This document shows positions 16,333 through 27,318 of a stretch of 64,000 nucleotides of DNA, piece after piece. Origin of the DNA: Chondromyces crocatus (GTDB lineage: Bacteria; Myxococcota_A; Polyangia; Polyangiales; Polyangiaceae). The notes below the pieces were generated by a model, which was not told the DNA's origin, made no database searches, and was given only the letters and a program-made list of their open reading frames with translations. Every line of letters starts with the position of its first letter. The stretch's first letter is position 1. The position numbers were made by a program, and so were the translations under genes. Location of the stretch: positions 4,914,525 to 4,978,524 of the forward strand of contig NZ_CP012159.1 in assembly GCF_001189295.1 (NCBI RefSeq). The letters run 5' to 3'.

Positions 16333-16604
16333 AGGGGCGTCGGAACTTGTTTCAATCAGCGCCGACGGGCCGCGATATCTACTCGTTCTGGCGTCCCTGT
16401 CAACGGGAAAAATGGATCGGACGTTGAAGCCTGGGCGGTTCTGCGGGAATTCGCGGGTGATGACCGCCTGCTGCCCGACGGGGTGGAGCCCCCTTCCCGA
16501 CGGCCCGGACGATGCCCCTGACGCACGGGCGAGGAGGTTTTTCTGAGCCCGGCTCGTTCTGTCTCTTGACCTAGCGCGTGATCGATTTACCTTCCGCGCG
16601 ACTT

Positions 16605-16631
16605 TTGGCCACCAGCCAGGGAGAGTGCCAA
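16605..16631 (+). promoter_or_regulatory. Degenerate CIRCE operator upstream of groES
   Basis: TTGGCCACC, a 9-base spacer, then GAGTGCCAA. The right half matches the CIRCE half-site fully; the left half matches six of nine. The exact 9-base spacer and position 158 bp upstream of the groES ATG fit an HrcA operator. TTGACC at 16566-16571 could be a -35 element just upstream, though no good -10 is seen. The rest of the 456 bp between the tRNAs and groES holds no gene. Confidence 0.6.
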
Positions 16632-16788
16632 TCGCCCAGAGTTTCAGCGGCTTGGCGCTGCTGAACGGTCGGTCCCAGCTCCGAACGCAGTTGAAGAGCA
16701 AGGTTCCGGTCGCCCGATTCGGGTCTCGTTGGGTTGTCGGGTGTGGGGCACACCTGTGGTTCTGGTGGGGAAGATGTAGGAGGGCACC

Positions 16789-18854
<2,066 letters not shown>

Positions 18855-18912
18855 TGAGCGGTCGCCGCTCGTGAGGTTCAGGCAGGCGCCTCGGCGCTGC
18901 GCCTGATGCCAG

Positions 18913-18947
18913 GAAGGGCCTGCGATGCAGGCCCTTCGTCATTTTGT
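18913..18947 (+). terminator. Rho-independent-type terminator of groESL
   Basis: An 11-bp perfect stem (GAAGGGCCTGC, loop GAT, then its complement) at 18913-18937 is followed by GTCATTTTGT. It sits 59 bp after the groEL stop, a typical position. Confidence 0.85.
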
Positions 18948-19102
18948 GAGGCATCGGGGGCACCGCCGTGGCGAGGCCGCCGAGCTTCTCGATCCTGGGC
19001 CTCTGCGAACACTGTTCGGGAGAACAGTGTGCCATGGCATGGAGTGACGATCGCGCGTCGGTGTTTTGACCCAGCACCGTCGTGGGCTGTAGACTGCCGT
19101 TT

Positions 19103-19750
19103 GTGTCGGATCCGCTCTTCGACCGATTCGGCCGCGAGTTTGAAGCGGGCGACGTCCTCTTCAATGAAGGCGAGTCCGGCGCCGTCATGTTCGTGATTCA
19201 GACGGGCTCCGTTCGGATCACGAAAGACGTCGCAGGGGAGCAGAAGTCGCTCGCGGTTCTGGGGCCTGGTGAGTTCGTCGGTGAGATGGCCATTTTGAAC
19301 TCCAAGCCTCGCGCTGCGACAGCCACGGTCGTCGAGCCCACCCGATGTCTGGTGGTCGAAGCGAGGATGCTCGAGACGATGGTGGCGCGTAATGGTGAGG
19401 TCGCGCTTCGTCTCATCAAGAAGCTCGCGAAGCGACTCGACTCGGCCAATGCGCTCATCGAGATTCTGATGCACCGCGATCCCAAGGCGCGGGTGATGCT
19501 CGCGCTTGCCCGACATGCCGAGGCATTCGGTGAGGAAGTGGATGGCGGGATCAAGATTCGCGCTTCGCTCGAGGACATCGCCCTGGAGGTCAACGTGGAC
19601 GACTGGACGGTCCGCGAAGTGATCGCGCGCCTCAAGAGGCTCCGGTTGGTGACGGAGGAGCAGAACGCGATGATCGTGTCCGACGTGGGGAGGCTGCAGG
19701 ACTTTCTGGAGTTCCTCGAGATGCCTCAGAAGTTTGGTGGGGAGAGCTGA
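19103..19750 (+). CDS. Crp/Fnr-family transcription regulator
   Basis: A protein of about 215 residues with an N-terminal cyclic-nucleotide-binding beta-roll: FEAGDVLFNEGESGAVMFVI, then GPGEFVGEMAILNSKPRAAT, which is the phosphate-binding cassette pattern GE(M/F)A...R(A/S)A. A long dimer helix follows and the C-terminal winged helix holds LEDIALEVNVDDWTVREVIA as recognition region. Start is a GTG at 19103 (protein begins SDPLFDRFG); an earlier GTG at 19082 is possible. The next gene, 5 bp downstream, looks like a cyclic-nucleotide phosphodiesterase, supporting a cAMP- or cGMP-linked role. Confidence 0.88.
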   Translation: MSDPLFDRFGREFEAGDVLFNEGESGAVMFVIQTGSVRITKDVAGEQKSLAVLGPGEFVGEMAILNSKPRAATATVVEPTRCLVVEARMLETMVARNGEVALRLIKKLAKRLDSANALIEILMHRDPKARVMLALARHAEAFGEEVDGGIKIRASLEDIALEVNVDDWTVREVIARLKRLRLVTEEQNAMIVSDVGRLQDFLEFLEMPQKFGGES

Positions 19751-19755
19751 CCCCA

Positions 19756-20526
19756 GTGGAGCTGCGCGTCATCGGCTGTCACGGAGGCGAGACCCCCAAA
19801 CATCGAACCTGCGCGTTCGTCGTCGACGACGTGCTCTCCATCGACGCGGGCTCGCTGACCAGCGGCCTCGATGTCGGAGATCAGGCCCGACTGCAAGCTT
19901 GCTTGGTCAGCCACGCTCACCTGGATCACATTCGTGATCTGGCCACGATCGCGGACAACCGTTGCCAGATGGGGTGTCCTCCGCTGGTGGTGGCAGGGAC
20001 CAAAGGGACGCTGCGGACGCTTCAGCAGCACTTTTTCAACAACCTTGTCTGGCCCGATTTCGCTGCCATTCCCAATCGTGAACACCCCACCATTCGCTAT
20101 CTGGAGCTCGAGCCAGAACAGCCGACATTGATTGCCGGTCACAAGGTCCGTGCAGTCGGGGTGACCCACACCATCGAGGCGGCTGCATTCGTCATTGAAG
20201 GGGAGGACGGGGGAAGCATCGCCTACAGCGGCGATACGGGCCCCACCGATCGGTTGTGGGAAGTGCTCAACGCAGAGCGGGATCTGCGCGCTCTTCTCAT
20301 GGAAGTCAGCTTTCCCAACCGAGAACAGGGGCTGGCAACCATCAGCGGGCATCACACCCCCCGCACGCTGGGCATGGACCTACGAAAGTACCGCGCCCCT
20401 CAGGACCTGCCGACCTTCCTGTACCACATCAAGCCGGTCTTTCAGTCCGAGGTGGAGCGTGAGTGCGCGGCGCTGCGTGGACTGAACATGCAGGTGCTGC
20501 AGCTCCTGGACCATTTCGTGCTGTGA
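19756..20526 (+). CDS. MBL-fold hydrolase of the class II cAMP phosphodiesterase type
   Basis: A 256-residue metallo-beta-lactamase-fold protein. The first motif is SHAHLDH (HxHxDH), further ligands are seen in YSGDTGPTDRLWE and the histidines near ISGHHTPRTLGM. The opening ELRVIGCHGGETPKHRTCAF and SIDAGSLTSGL resemble class II 3',5'-cyclic-nucleotide phosphodiesterases, which hydrolyse cAMP to AMP. The GTG start is 5 bp after the Crp-type stop, so the two form an operon: regulator plus probable signal-degrading enzyme. Substrate specificity is inferred, not shown. Confidence 0.78.
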   Translation: MELRVIGCHGGETPKHRTCAFVVDDVLSIDAGSLTSGLDVGDQARLQACLVSHAHLDHIRDLATIADNRCQMGCPPLVVAGTKGTLRTLQQHFFNNLVWPDFAAIPNREHPTIRYLELEPEQPTLIAGHKVRAVGVTHTIEAAAFVIEGEDGGSIAYSGDTGPTDRLWEVLNAERDLRALLMEVSFPNREQGLATISGHHTPRTLGMDLRKYRAPQDLPTFLYHIKPVFQSEVERECAALRGLNMQVLQLLDHFVL

Positions 20527-20630
20527 AGCACCAACGGTGTCTCCCTCACGCAGGGGGACGCCGCGCGTCGAGCGAGCGCTTCCTGCGTGGCTCGTGCGGC
20601 GCCTGCCAGCGCGTCGCCGTGGGGGAATGC

Positions 20631-21437
20631 CTAGCCGGAGAGCCCAGGTGGACGCTTGAGATCCTCGATGATCTCCTCGGCGCGCGCCAGCACCACCGTG
20701 GTGTTGTCGGTCCCACCGAAGTAGTTCGCGCGGTCGATGAGGGACTTGCAGGCGTCCTCCAGAGACTCGCTCGACATGACCAGCTCCAGGATCTGGTCAT
20801 CGGCGACCATCCCCGAGAGTCCATCGGAGCAGAGCAGGTACACGTCGCCATGGCGGGTCTCGTCCGTCACGAGATCGACGAGCACGTCCTCTCGGATGCC
20901 AAGAGCACGGGTGATGACGTTGGTGGGGAGCTGACGGACCTCTTCTTCCGTCATCCAGGGCGCCATGTGCACTGCGTCACTCACGAGGGAATGGTCTCGG
21001 GTGAGCTGCGTGATGGCGCCGTCACGAAGCCGGTAGCAGCGGCTGTCGCCGACATGCCCGATGGTGACGTGGGTGTTGTCCTTCGAGAACATGGCCGTGA
21101 CGATCGTCGTCCCCATCCCGAAGTCCGCCAGCGTCCGCAGCGAGCGATCGAAGATGCGGCGGTTCGCCAGGCGGAGACCCGTCACGACGTAGTTCTCTTC
21201 CTCCGTCAGATTCGGGTCGGCTGGGAACGGCCACGTGGCATCGCGGCCCACCGTCACCGAGAGGAAGTCCTCCAGGGTGGACACGGCCAGCTGGCTCGCG
21301 ACGTCACCCGAACGGTGGCCACCCATCCCGTCCGCCACGGCGACAATGCGATACTCGGGACTCACGAGGAGGTTGTCCTCATTGTGGTCCCGGAGGAGTC
21401 CTGTATCGGTCATCCCGGCAAACCGGGTCCGTAGCAT
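20631..21437 (-). CDS. PP2C-family Ser/Thr protein phosphatase (PrpC/Stp-like)
   Basis: A 268-residue cytosolic phosphatase that removes phosphate from Ser/Thr using two metals. It opens with FAGMTDTGLLRDHNEDNLLV (Asp17-Asp21), then VADGMGGHRSG (36-41 hold the metal-binding DGMGGH), then HVGDSRCYRLRDG, and ends with GTDNTTVVL, the last metal-binding Asp. Length is near the minimal bacterial PP2C (about 240-270). It normally opposes Hanks-type kinases, which are abundant in myxobacteria, but none is adjacent. The upstream frame stays open into the repeat array; that part is not coding. Confidence 0.93.
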   Translation of the reverse strand: MLRTRFAGMTDTGLLRDHNEDNLLVSPEYRIVAVADGMGGHRSGDVASQLAVSTLEDFLSVTVGRDATWPFPADPNLTEEENYVVTGLRLANRRIFDRSLRTLADFGMGTTIVTAMFSKDNTHVTIGHVGDSRCYRLRDGAITQLTRDHSLVSDAVHMAPWMTEEEVRQLPTNVITRALGIREDVLVDLVTDETRHGDVYLLCSDGLSGMVADDQILELVMSSESLEDACKSLIDRANYFGGTDNTTVVLARAEEIIEDLKRPPGLSG

Positions 21438-21832
21438 GGGCAGAGAGTAGACAGAGACGAGGGGTGTAGTGCAAGCGCCTGGCGAGGGGGTCATGGCGAT
21501 CCTGCGCGAAAGGGGTGTCCACGAGCCGTCGCGGTCGGCAGGCTGTGGTGGGGATCGGCCCGAGATGAGGCTTCGATCTCTCGTCCTGGCGGGCTTTCGC
21601 TCTCTCGGGCGACCCCGGAGGCATGTCGAGGTCCTGCCCGGGTCGCAAATTGGCCCAGGGTTGGATCTGGTCTCCCGCCAGCGGTTCGCGAGTCCGCTTG
21701 CCGCACGCTGGGGACGGTGTGCGCCATCGAGAGCCTCCATGCCCCCACCTCCCAGATGCCTCGGACGGTTCATTCCAGGCCTGATGGCTGGCTGATGGGT
21801 GGGGTCTGGGCCTTTTCGGAGGAGGGTCGAGA

Positions 21833-22294
21833 GGTCTCTGCCAGAGGGTGTGGAGCCTCTCGGAAGAAGGTCTGGAGGTTCCTGCAGGAGGGTCTGGAGG
21901 TTCCTGCAGGAGGGTCTGGAGGTTCCTGCAGGAGGGTGTCGAGGTTCCTGCAGGAGGGTGTGGAGCCTCTCGGAAGAAGGTCTGGAGGTTCCTGCAGGAG
22001 GGTCTGGAGGTTCCTGCAGGAGGGTGTCGAGGTTCCTGCAGGAGGGTGTCGAGGTTCCTGCAGGAGGGTGTCGAGGTTCCTGCAGGAGGGTGTGGAGCCT
22101 CTCGAAAGAAGGTCTGGAGGTTCCTGCAGGAGGGTGTCGAGGTTCCTGCAGGAGGGTGTCGAGGTTCCTGCAGGAGGGTGTGGACCCTCTCGGAGGAGGG
22201 TCTGGAGGTTCCTGCAGGAGGGTATCGAGGTTCCTGCAGGAGGGTGTGGACCCTCTCGAAAGAAGGTCTGGAGGTTCCTGCAAGAGGGTCTCGA
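21833..22294. repeat. 21-copy, 22-bp tandem repeat array with interspersed variant units
   Basis: Twenty-one units in strict 22-bp register, no insertions or deletions between 21833 and 22294. The common unit starts GGTTCCTGCAGGAGGGT and is closed by a variable triplet and GA; each such unit holds the 8-base palindrome CCTGCAGG. Units 2, 7, 13, 17 and 20 are of a second type (CCTCTCGGAAGAAGGT or close variants) lacking that palindrome. It lies in the 998-bp gap (21438-22435) between the phosphatase and the FAD oxidoreductase. Because 22 is not a multiple of three and no stop is present, frames stay open on both strands, but no protein is implied. The flanks contain no other gene. Confidence 0.95.
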
Positions 22295-22435
22295 AGTGCC
22301 TCGGCATGGCGGTTGGAACCTCCACATCGGCCCAGAAGGATGCCTGCGTCGACCGCGCCGAGAGCGACGTCCATTGAGTGGTAGCTCACCTCCGGCTTGC
22401 TGGAGGGGAAATGCTCCTGGTAGGAGCCCGTCGGG

Positions 22436-24073
22436 CTAGAGCCAGCTCTCTCCGAGGTGCAACCCGAGATGGCCAGCGAGACTCTCTGCTGCCCGGACCC
22501 CTCTCGCCTGGGCTTCTTCGAACAGGGCCAGACCCGTCTGGTCCACGTGAGCCCAGGCGATCCCTGGAGCGAGCACGCAGGGCGCTTCGAACGGACGTTC
22601 CCCCAGAAAGCCTGGCCGAGGGCGCGGCATGGCGTGCCCCCAGATCATGAGGTCCAACCGGCTCAGGACATCCCGGAGGTGAGGATGCGCCGGCGCGAGA
22701 TCCTGCAACACGCCTTCGGCGAGCGTCTCCCAGGGAGCAGCGAGCAGGGCGGCCCGCGCCTCAATCGTGTCGCGGCTGCCGTAGGCTCGGTAGTACGTGA
22801 GGACCGTTCGTCGAGTCGGGGCGCGGAGGGCGGATGAGGGGGCTGTGTTCGCTGTGAGATCCGTGAGCTGGTGGGATGCGTCGACATAGCCGAGGCCCTC
22901 GGCGTCGTAGAGGACCGAGTCCCACGGGAGGTTGGGCTCGAAGACGTCCTCCACATGGAGGTTGGCCACCAGCCACGGCGATGCCGTGCGCACGGGCAGC
23001 ATCGGGGCTGTGGCAGGGAAGATGCGGCGGGTCACGAAGGCCGGAGACGCGAGCACCACGGCGCGCGCCGTGAGTCGTCGCACCTCGTGGCGCTCCAGAT
23101 CGAGGTAGTCGACGGTGGCTCCACCTTCAGGGAGGGGATGCACGGCGGTGGCGAGTGCGCCGAGCTTGAGGCGTGGCTTTGCTCGTTCGATGAGCGCCTT
23201 GACCAACCGACCATTCCCCTCCGGCCAGACGAGGAAATGGCTCCCTTCGAGCTCAGGGGTGCGCAGCTTGCGCGCGGCGAAGTAGTGGAGGCCCGCCCAG
23301 GCAGAGATGTCCTCGGAGTTTCCGCCGAAATCATCGAGCATCGCGTAGCGCACGTACCAGCGCAGAAATGGCGTGCGGAACCCGTGCTGATCGAGCCACT
23401 CGGCCATGCTGAGGCGATCCAGCGCGAGGAACTCGGAATCGCGTGAAGAGAGGTCGAGCGGGATCTGGAAGGCGAACTTCCCGTCACTGCCACGGCGCTC
23501 GGTGAGCTCTTCTTCGAGAGCCAAAAACCTCGCGAACTCGTCGCGTTCCGCACTGGAAAGAGCGTCGGCAGGGACCAGACCAGGATGCCACTCGCCATCG
23601 TAGAAGAGGCGCTCCTGGGGGGCGTGGCAGAGCCGTCGCGGATCGAAGGTGGGGCGCCCGGCGGCATCCCAGCCGGTGACCGCGCCCATCTCTTCGAGCA
23701 GCCGGAGGGCTGCGCGAGCCTCCACGTTGGGAGCGGCGAGATAATGAGCGCCCCACGGATAGTGGACCGGACCGTCTTCTCCCCAGGTGCTGGTTCCACC
23801 CGGGCGGGGCTCGACCTCCAGCACGACCACATCGAGTCCCGCGGGGGCAAACCGCCATGCCGCCGACAGGCCACTCACCCCCCCGCCAATGATCACCACA
23901 TCGGCGTGGTGTCGCGCGGACGCTTCGGATGCGACGGGCGGTGCGCCCCGCAGGAGGTGCCCTGCCGCATGAGACGCGCCGACCACCCGGCCGGCAACCT
24001 TCGGCGGGAACTGCGCCGCCGTCTGTGCAACCCATCCAGCGCCGAGCGCACGGAGAAAGGCCCGTCGGTCCAC
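22436..24073 (-). CDS. Tat-exported FAD-dependent oxidoreductase (amine-oxidase-like)
   Basis: A 545-residue flavoprotein. The N-terminus DRRAFLRALGAG is a twin-arginine signal, so it should be exported folded. The dinucleotide-binding motif VVIIGGGVSGLSAAW (GxGxxG) is at about residue 60, followed by the ribose-binding Glu strand and GGTSTWGED, and an FAD C-terminal contact near GIAWAHVDQTGLALFEEA. The fold is that of monoamine oxidase/phytoene desaturase-like enzymes. The GTG start is 4 bp after the stop of the upstream spermidine-synthase-like gene, with GAGGTGA as ribosome site, so they form an operon. A polyamine or similar amine as substrate is inferred from that neighbour. Confidence 0.85.
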   Translation of the reverse strand: MDRRAFLRALGAGWVAQTAAQFPPKVAGRVVGASHAAGHLLRGAPPVASEASARHHADVVIIGGGVSGLSAAWRFAPAGLDVVVLEVEPRPGGTSTWGEDGPVHYPWGAHYLAAPNVEARAALRLLEEMGAVTGWDAAGRPTFDPRRLCHAPQERLFYDGEWHPGLVPADALSSAERDEFARFLALEEELTERRGSDGKFAFQIPLDLSSRDSEFLALDRLSMAEWLDQHGFRTPFLRWYVRYAMLDDFGGNSEDISAWAGLHYFAARKLRTPELEGSHFLVWPEGNGRLVKALIERAKPRLKLGALATAVHPLPEGGATVDYLDLERHEVRRLTARAVVLASPAFVTRRIFPATAPMLPVRTASPWLVANLHVEDVFEPNLPWDSVLYDAEGLGYVDASHQLTDLTANTAPSSALRAPTRRTVLTYYRAYGSRDTIEARAALLAAPWETLAEGVLQDLAPAHPHLRDVLSRLDLMIWGHAMPRPRPGFLGERPFEAPCVLAPGIAWAHVDQTGLALFEEAQARGVRAAESLAGHLGLHLGESWL

Positions 24074-24077
24074 GAAA

Positions 24078-25685
24078 TCACCTCGACCACGAGGCCCACT
24101 CGCGGGTGTAGATCGCGACGAGCTTCTGGTCGTTCAAACGGTTGATCGGGGCATCCACACGGCCGAGATCGCGCGGGAACCGGAACAGCTCGGGCAAGCC
24201 AGCGCTGTCGAGGTAGCGGAGCGAACCCGCGTCGATCCCCAGCATTCCCGGCGCTGCGAGCCCCTCGCCTCCAGCGAGCACGAAGCCCCATTCGCCGAAG
24301 CTGGGGACGTAGACGTGAAGCGGGGCGGTCGTGAAACCCGCCGCCTCCATGGTGGTGACCACGGTCCAGAACGACTGACGCGCGTACTGAGGTGAGGTCG
24401 CCTGGACCACGGCGAGGCCACGGACGCCGATGCGCTCCCGGAGCAGCAGGTAGAAAGCGTCCGTGTAGAGTTTCCCGACGGCGTAGTTCCCTGGATCGGG
24501 GAAGTCGACGACGGCGAGATCGAAGACGTCGGTGCTCCCTTCGAGGTACTTGTAGGCGTCCTCGTTGCGGATGGTGATGCGACGATCGGTGAGCGCGCCG
24601 CTGTTGAGGCGGGTGGCGATGGGGAGTGTGCGGAACGCGTCGGTCACGGTCGCGTCGAGGTCGACCAGCACGATGTGTTCCACCGAGGGATAACGAAGCA
24701 GCTCCCGTGCAGCCAGGCCATCGCCACCGCCCAGGATGAGCACGCGGCGGGGGGATCGCCCGAGCGCCGCGACGGCCGGGTGGACCAGCACCTCGTGGTA
24801 GCGGTACTCGTCGTCCGACGAGAACTGCAGGTTCCCGTTCAGGAACAGCCGCGTCGTGCGCGGGCTCTGGGTGAGGACCACGCGCTGGTAGGGAGACTGC
24901 GCGGCATACACCACCGGCGCGCCGAAGTAGGTCGCCTCGGCGCGCTCGATGAAGCGGCTGACGAACACGAACGCCCCGCTGAGCGTGACGAGGGTCAGCA
25001 GACACAGCGCGCGAAGACGGATGCGGCTGGGCCGCGCGATCGGAAAGAGGAACGTGCTCCCGAACGCGATGGCGGCGTTGAGCACGCCGAAGAACAGGCT
25101 GGTCTGGTGGATGCCGAGGCGTGGCAGAAGGAGCGAGGGAAAGAGCAAGCTCGCCACCAGCGCGCCGATGTAGTCGAGCGTGAGCACCCTGGCGACGAGC
25201 TGCTTGAGATCGAGGGAAAACTTGAGGAGCCGGATGAGCAGCGGGATCTCGAGACCGACGAGGGTCCCGATCAAGAGCACGAGCCCGTAGAGCAGGACTT
25301 TGAACGCCCCGGCCGCCGTGTACACCTTGAAGAGCAGCGGCGCCGAGAGCCCGCCCGCGATGGCGATGCCCAGCTCGATCTCGACGAAGCGCTCCAGCAA
25401 ATGGCTCTCGAGGTACTGGGAGAGGTAGGAGCCGATCCCCATCGCGAAGAGGTACAGGCCGATGACGAAGCTGAACTGGGCGACGGAATCCCCGAGCACG
25501 TAGCTGGCGAGGGTGCCCGTGATGAGCTCGTAGACGAGTCCGGACGTCGCGATGACGAAGACGCTCACGAGGAGCGCTGCGCGGGCGGCGCGTCGAGGCG
25601 GACCGGCTGCAGCGCCCTGAGGAGCGTCGTCCGAGGTGTCCATCGGTCCGGGGGCGGGGGTCAGGCTGGCCTCGTTGGCCGTCAT
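24078..25685 (-). CDS. Membrane-bound spermidine synthase-like protein
   Basis: A protein of about 535 residues with two parts. The N-terminal half has about seven hydrophobic helices (SVFVIATSGLVYELITGTLA, GLYLFAMGIGSYLSQYLE and others). The C-terminal half is an SAM-dependent aminopropyltransferase-like domain: RVLILGGGDGLAARELLRYP (the dcSAM site GGGDG), EHIVLVDLDATVTDAFR, and FDLAVVDFPDPGNYAVGKLY (the DxPDP catalytic region). Start may be the ATG at 25685 or a GTG at 25736; neither has a strong ribosome site. It leads the operon with the FAD oxidoreductase and diverges from a DUF4178 gene. This grouping recurs in bacteria, but the product is not established. Confidence 0.83.
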   Translation of the reverse strand: MTANEASLTPAPGPMDTSDDAPQGAAAGPPRRAARAALLVSVFVIATSGLVYELITGTLASYVLGDSVAQFSFVIGLYLFAMGIGSYLSQYLESHLLERFVEIELGIAIAGGLSAPLLFKVYTAAGAFKVLLYGLVLLIGTLVGLEIPLLIRLLKFSLDLKQLVARVLTLDYIGALVASLLFPSLLLPRLGIHQTSLFFGVLNAAIAFGSTFLFPIARPSRIRLRALCLLTLVTLSGAFVFVSRFIERAEATYFGAPVVYAAQSPYQRVVLTQSPRTTRLFLNGNLQFSSDDEYRYHEVLVHPAVAALGRSPRRVLILGGGDGLAARELLRYPSVEHIVLVDLDATVTDAFRTLPIATRLNSGALTDRRITIRNEDAYKYLEGSTDVFDLAVVDFPDPGNYAVGKLYTDAFYLLLRERIGVRGLAVVQATSPQYARQSFWTVVTTMEAAGFTTAPLHVYVPSFGEWGFVLAGGEGLAAPGMLGIDAGSLRYLDSAGLPELFRFPRDLGRVDAPINRLNDQKLVAIYTREWASWSR

Positions 25686-25860
25686 CGGGGCCGTTCGTAG
25701 CACTGCTCGGGCTGCGGCACAGCCCGACGTGTCCACATGGCCGCTCTGTCGATGAACTCGGAGCGTGGTCCCGCCCCCCGGAAGGGCCTGTGGCGCCGAG
25801 GAGCGGCCTGGGCGACGGAAACCATGGCGCCTCGGCCGGCCCGGCTTCTAGTATGCCGCT

Positions 25861-27318
25861 GTGAGCACGCCGTTCGACCGCACCGCCGCGTGCCCTTCCT
25901 GCGGGGCGCCGATGACGTTCCGCTTCGCGGGAGCGGCCGCGCAGGTGTGCAAGCACTGCAAGTTCGTCGTCGCGCGCACCGACCGTAACTTGCAGGCCGT
26001 GGGGAGGATGTCCGACCTCGTGGACATCCCGACGCCCTTGCAGCTCGGGGTCATGGGGCGCTGGGGGAACGAACCCTTCGTCGTCGATGGCCGGGTGCAG
26101 CTCGATCGCGAGGGGGCCCCCGGGGCGCCCTGGCAAGAGCACTTCGTCACCTTCCCGAACAGCGGCCGCTGGTGCTGGGTCGCCTCGGCGCAAGGGCGCT
26201 GGTACTCGACCTCGGAGGTCGCGCTCCCACCTGGTGGCTTGCCTCCGCTCGGCTCACTCCGACCGGGCGCGCAGATCCAGCTCCAGGGGTACGGTGTCTT
26301 CACCGTCGCCGAGGTGGGTCGCCGACGCGTGATCTCGGGCGAAGGGGAGCTGCCATCGGTTGCCGCCCCCGGGATCCCCACCGGCTACGCGGACATCGCG
26401 GGCCCGAACGGCGCCTTCGGAACCCTGGACTACGGCGATGGCCAGCGGATCCCGCCGAAGCTCTACCTGGGCGGGCAGATCGATCCTGCCGTGCTGCAGC
26501 TCGCGTCGGGGGCGCCCGTGCAGCAGGCCGAAGCCCAGGTCACCGCGCTGTCCTGTCCCACGTGCGGAGGGAACCTGCCGCTCGTCGCACCGAGCACGGC
26601 GGAGCGCATCGTCTGCCGGTATTGCGGCACCGCGAGCGACCTGAGGCAAGGCGCGCTGGTGGCGCTCGGTCAAGCGCCCAGGCCGCCGATGGAGCCGTAC
26701 GTTCCGATCGGCGCAGAGGGACAGCTCCGCGGGATGCGGGTCATCTGCATCGGCTTCGTGATCCGCGGGTGTACCGTGGAGGGGGAGCGCTATCGCTGGC
26801 GCGAGTACCTGCTCTATGCCGGCCCGCGCACGGGCTACCTGTGGCTGATGGAGGAAGACGGCGCGTGGCAGCTCGTCACCCCCATCCCGCCGGGCGAGGT
26901 GGCTGTCGCGGGAGGCTCGGCCATGTTCCGCGGGGCGTCCTACACCTTCAAGCAAAGGGTCGACGCCGAGGTCGAGTACGTCATCGGCGAGTTCTACTGG
27001 AAGGTGGAAATCGGCGAGCGTGTCCGTGCGACCGAGTTTCAAGGACCCGGCGGCAAGGTCAGCGTGGAAGAGGCGCCTTCCGAGGTGACCTACTCGTTCT
27101 GCGAGCCTCTCCCGGGCAAGGAGCTGGCTTCCGCCTTCAACCTGCAGCCCCCTCCCGTAGCCCTGGACGCATCCGCCCAGGGAGGTGGGCTCTGCACGAT
27201 CATTTTGATCGTGGGGGTGATCTTGCTGATCATCTTTTTCATCGCAATAAGCGATTGCAGTGGTGGTGGAGGGGGCGGCGGCGTCTTCATCGGGCCGAGC
27301 TTCGGCGGCGGAAAGTAA
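25861..27318 (+). CDS. DUF4178 domain protein with zinc ribbons and C-terminal membrane anchor
   Basis: A 485-residue protein. It begins with a zinc ribbon (CPSCGAPMTFRF, then CKHCKF), repeated in the middle (CPTCGGNLPL, then CRYCGTASDL). Two DUF4178-like beta domains follow each ribbon (LQLGVMGRWGNEPFVVDGRV and IGAEGQLRGMRVICIGFVIR, then YRWREYLLYAGPRTGYLWLM). Near the C-terminus is one hydrophobic helix (CTIILIVGVILLIIFFIAI) and a glycine-rich end. DUF4178 is of unknown function, often next to SpeE- and SpeD-like genes, as here in divergent orientation. Start is a GTG at 25861. Location at the membrane is inferred from the helix. Confidence 0.82.
   Translation: MSTPFDRTAACPSCGAPMTFRFAGAAAQVCKHCKFVVARTDRNLQAVGRMSDLVDIPTPLQLGVMGRWGNEPFVVDGRVQLDREGAPGAPWQEHFVTFPNSGRWCWVASAQGRWYSTSEVALPPGGLPPLGSLRPGAQIQLQGYGVFTVAEVGRRRVISGEGELPSVAAPGIPTGYADIAGPNGAFGTLDYGDGQRIPPKLYLGGQIDPAVLQLASGAPVQQAEAQVTALSCPTCGGNLPLVAPSTAERIVCRYCGTASDLRQGALVALGQAPRPPMEPYVPIGAEGQLRGMRVICIGFVIRGCTVEGERYRWREYLLYAGPRTGYLWLMEEDGAWQLVTPIPPGEVAVAGGSAMFRGASYTFKQRVDAEVEYVIGEFYWKVEIGERVRATEFQGPGGKVSVEEAPSEVTYSFCEPLPGKELASAFNLQPPPVALDASAQGGGLCTIILIVGVILLIIFFIAISDCSGGGGGGGVFIGPSFGGGK

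Noticed and set aside
16140-16355. A 71-residue minus-strand frame over the tRNA genes
   Set aside because: It is translation of the tRNA-Glu and tRNA-Gln genes, not a protein gene.
21717-22439. Open frames on both strands across the 22-bp array (about 178-240 residues plus-strand, longer on minus)
   Set aside because: The repeat contains no stop in any frame, so frames stay open by construction; no ribosome site or conserved protein is seen.
23893-26193. A 766-residue minus-strand frame
   Set aside because: Runs across two real genes in another frame, with Arg/His/Pro-rich residues.
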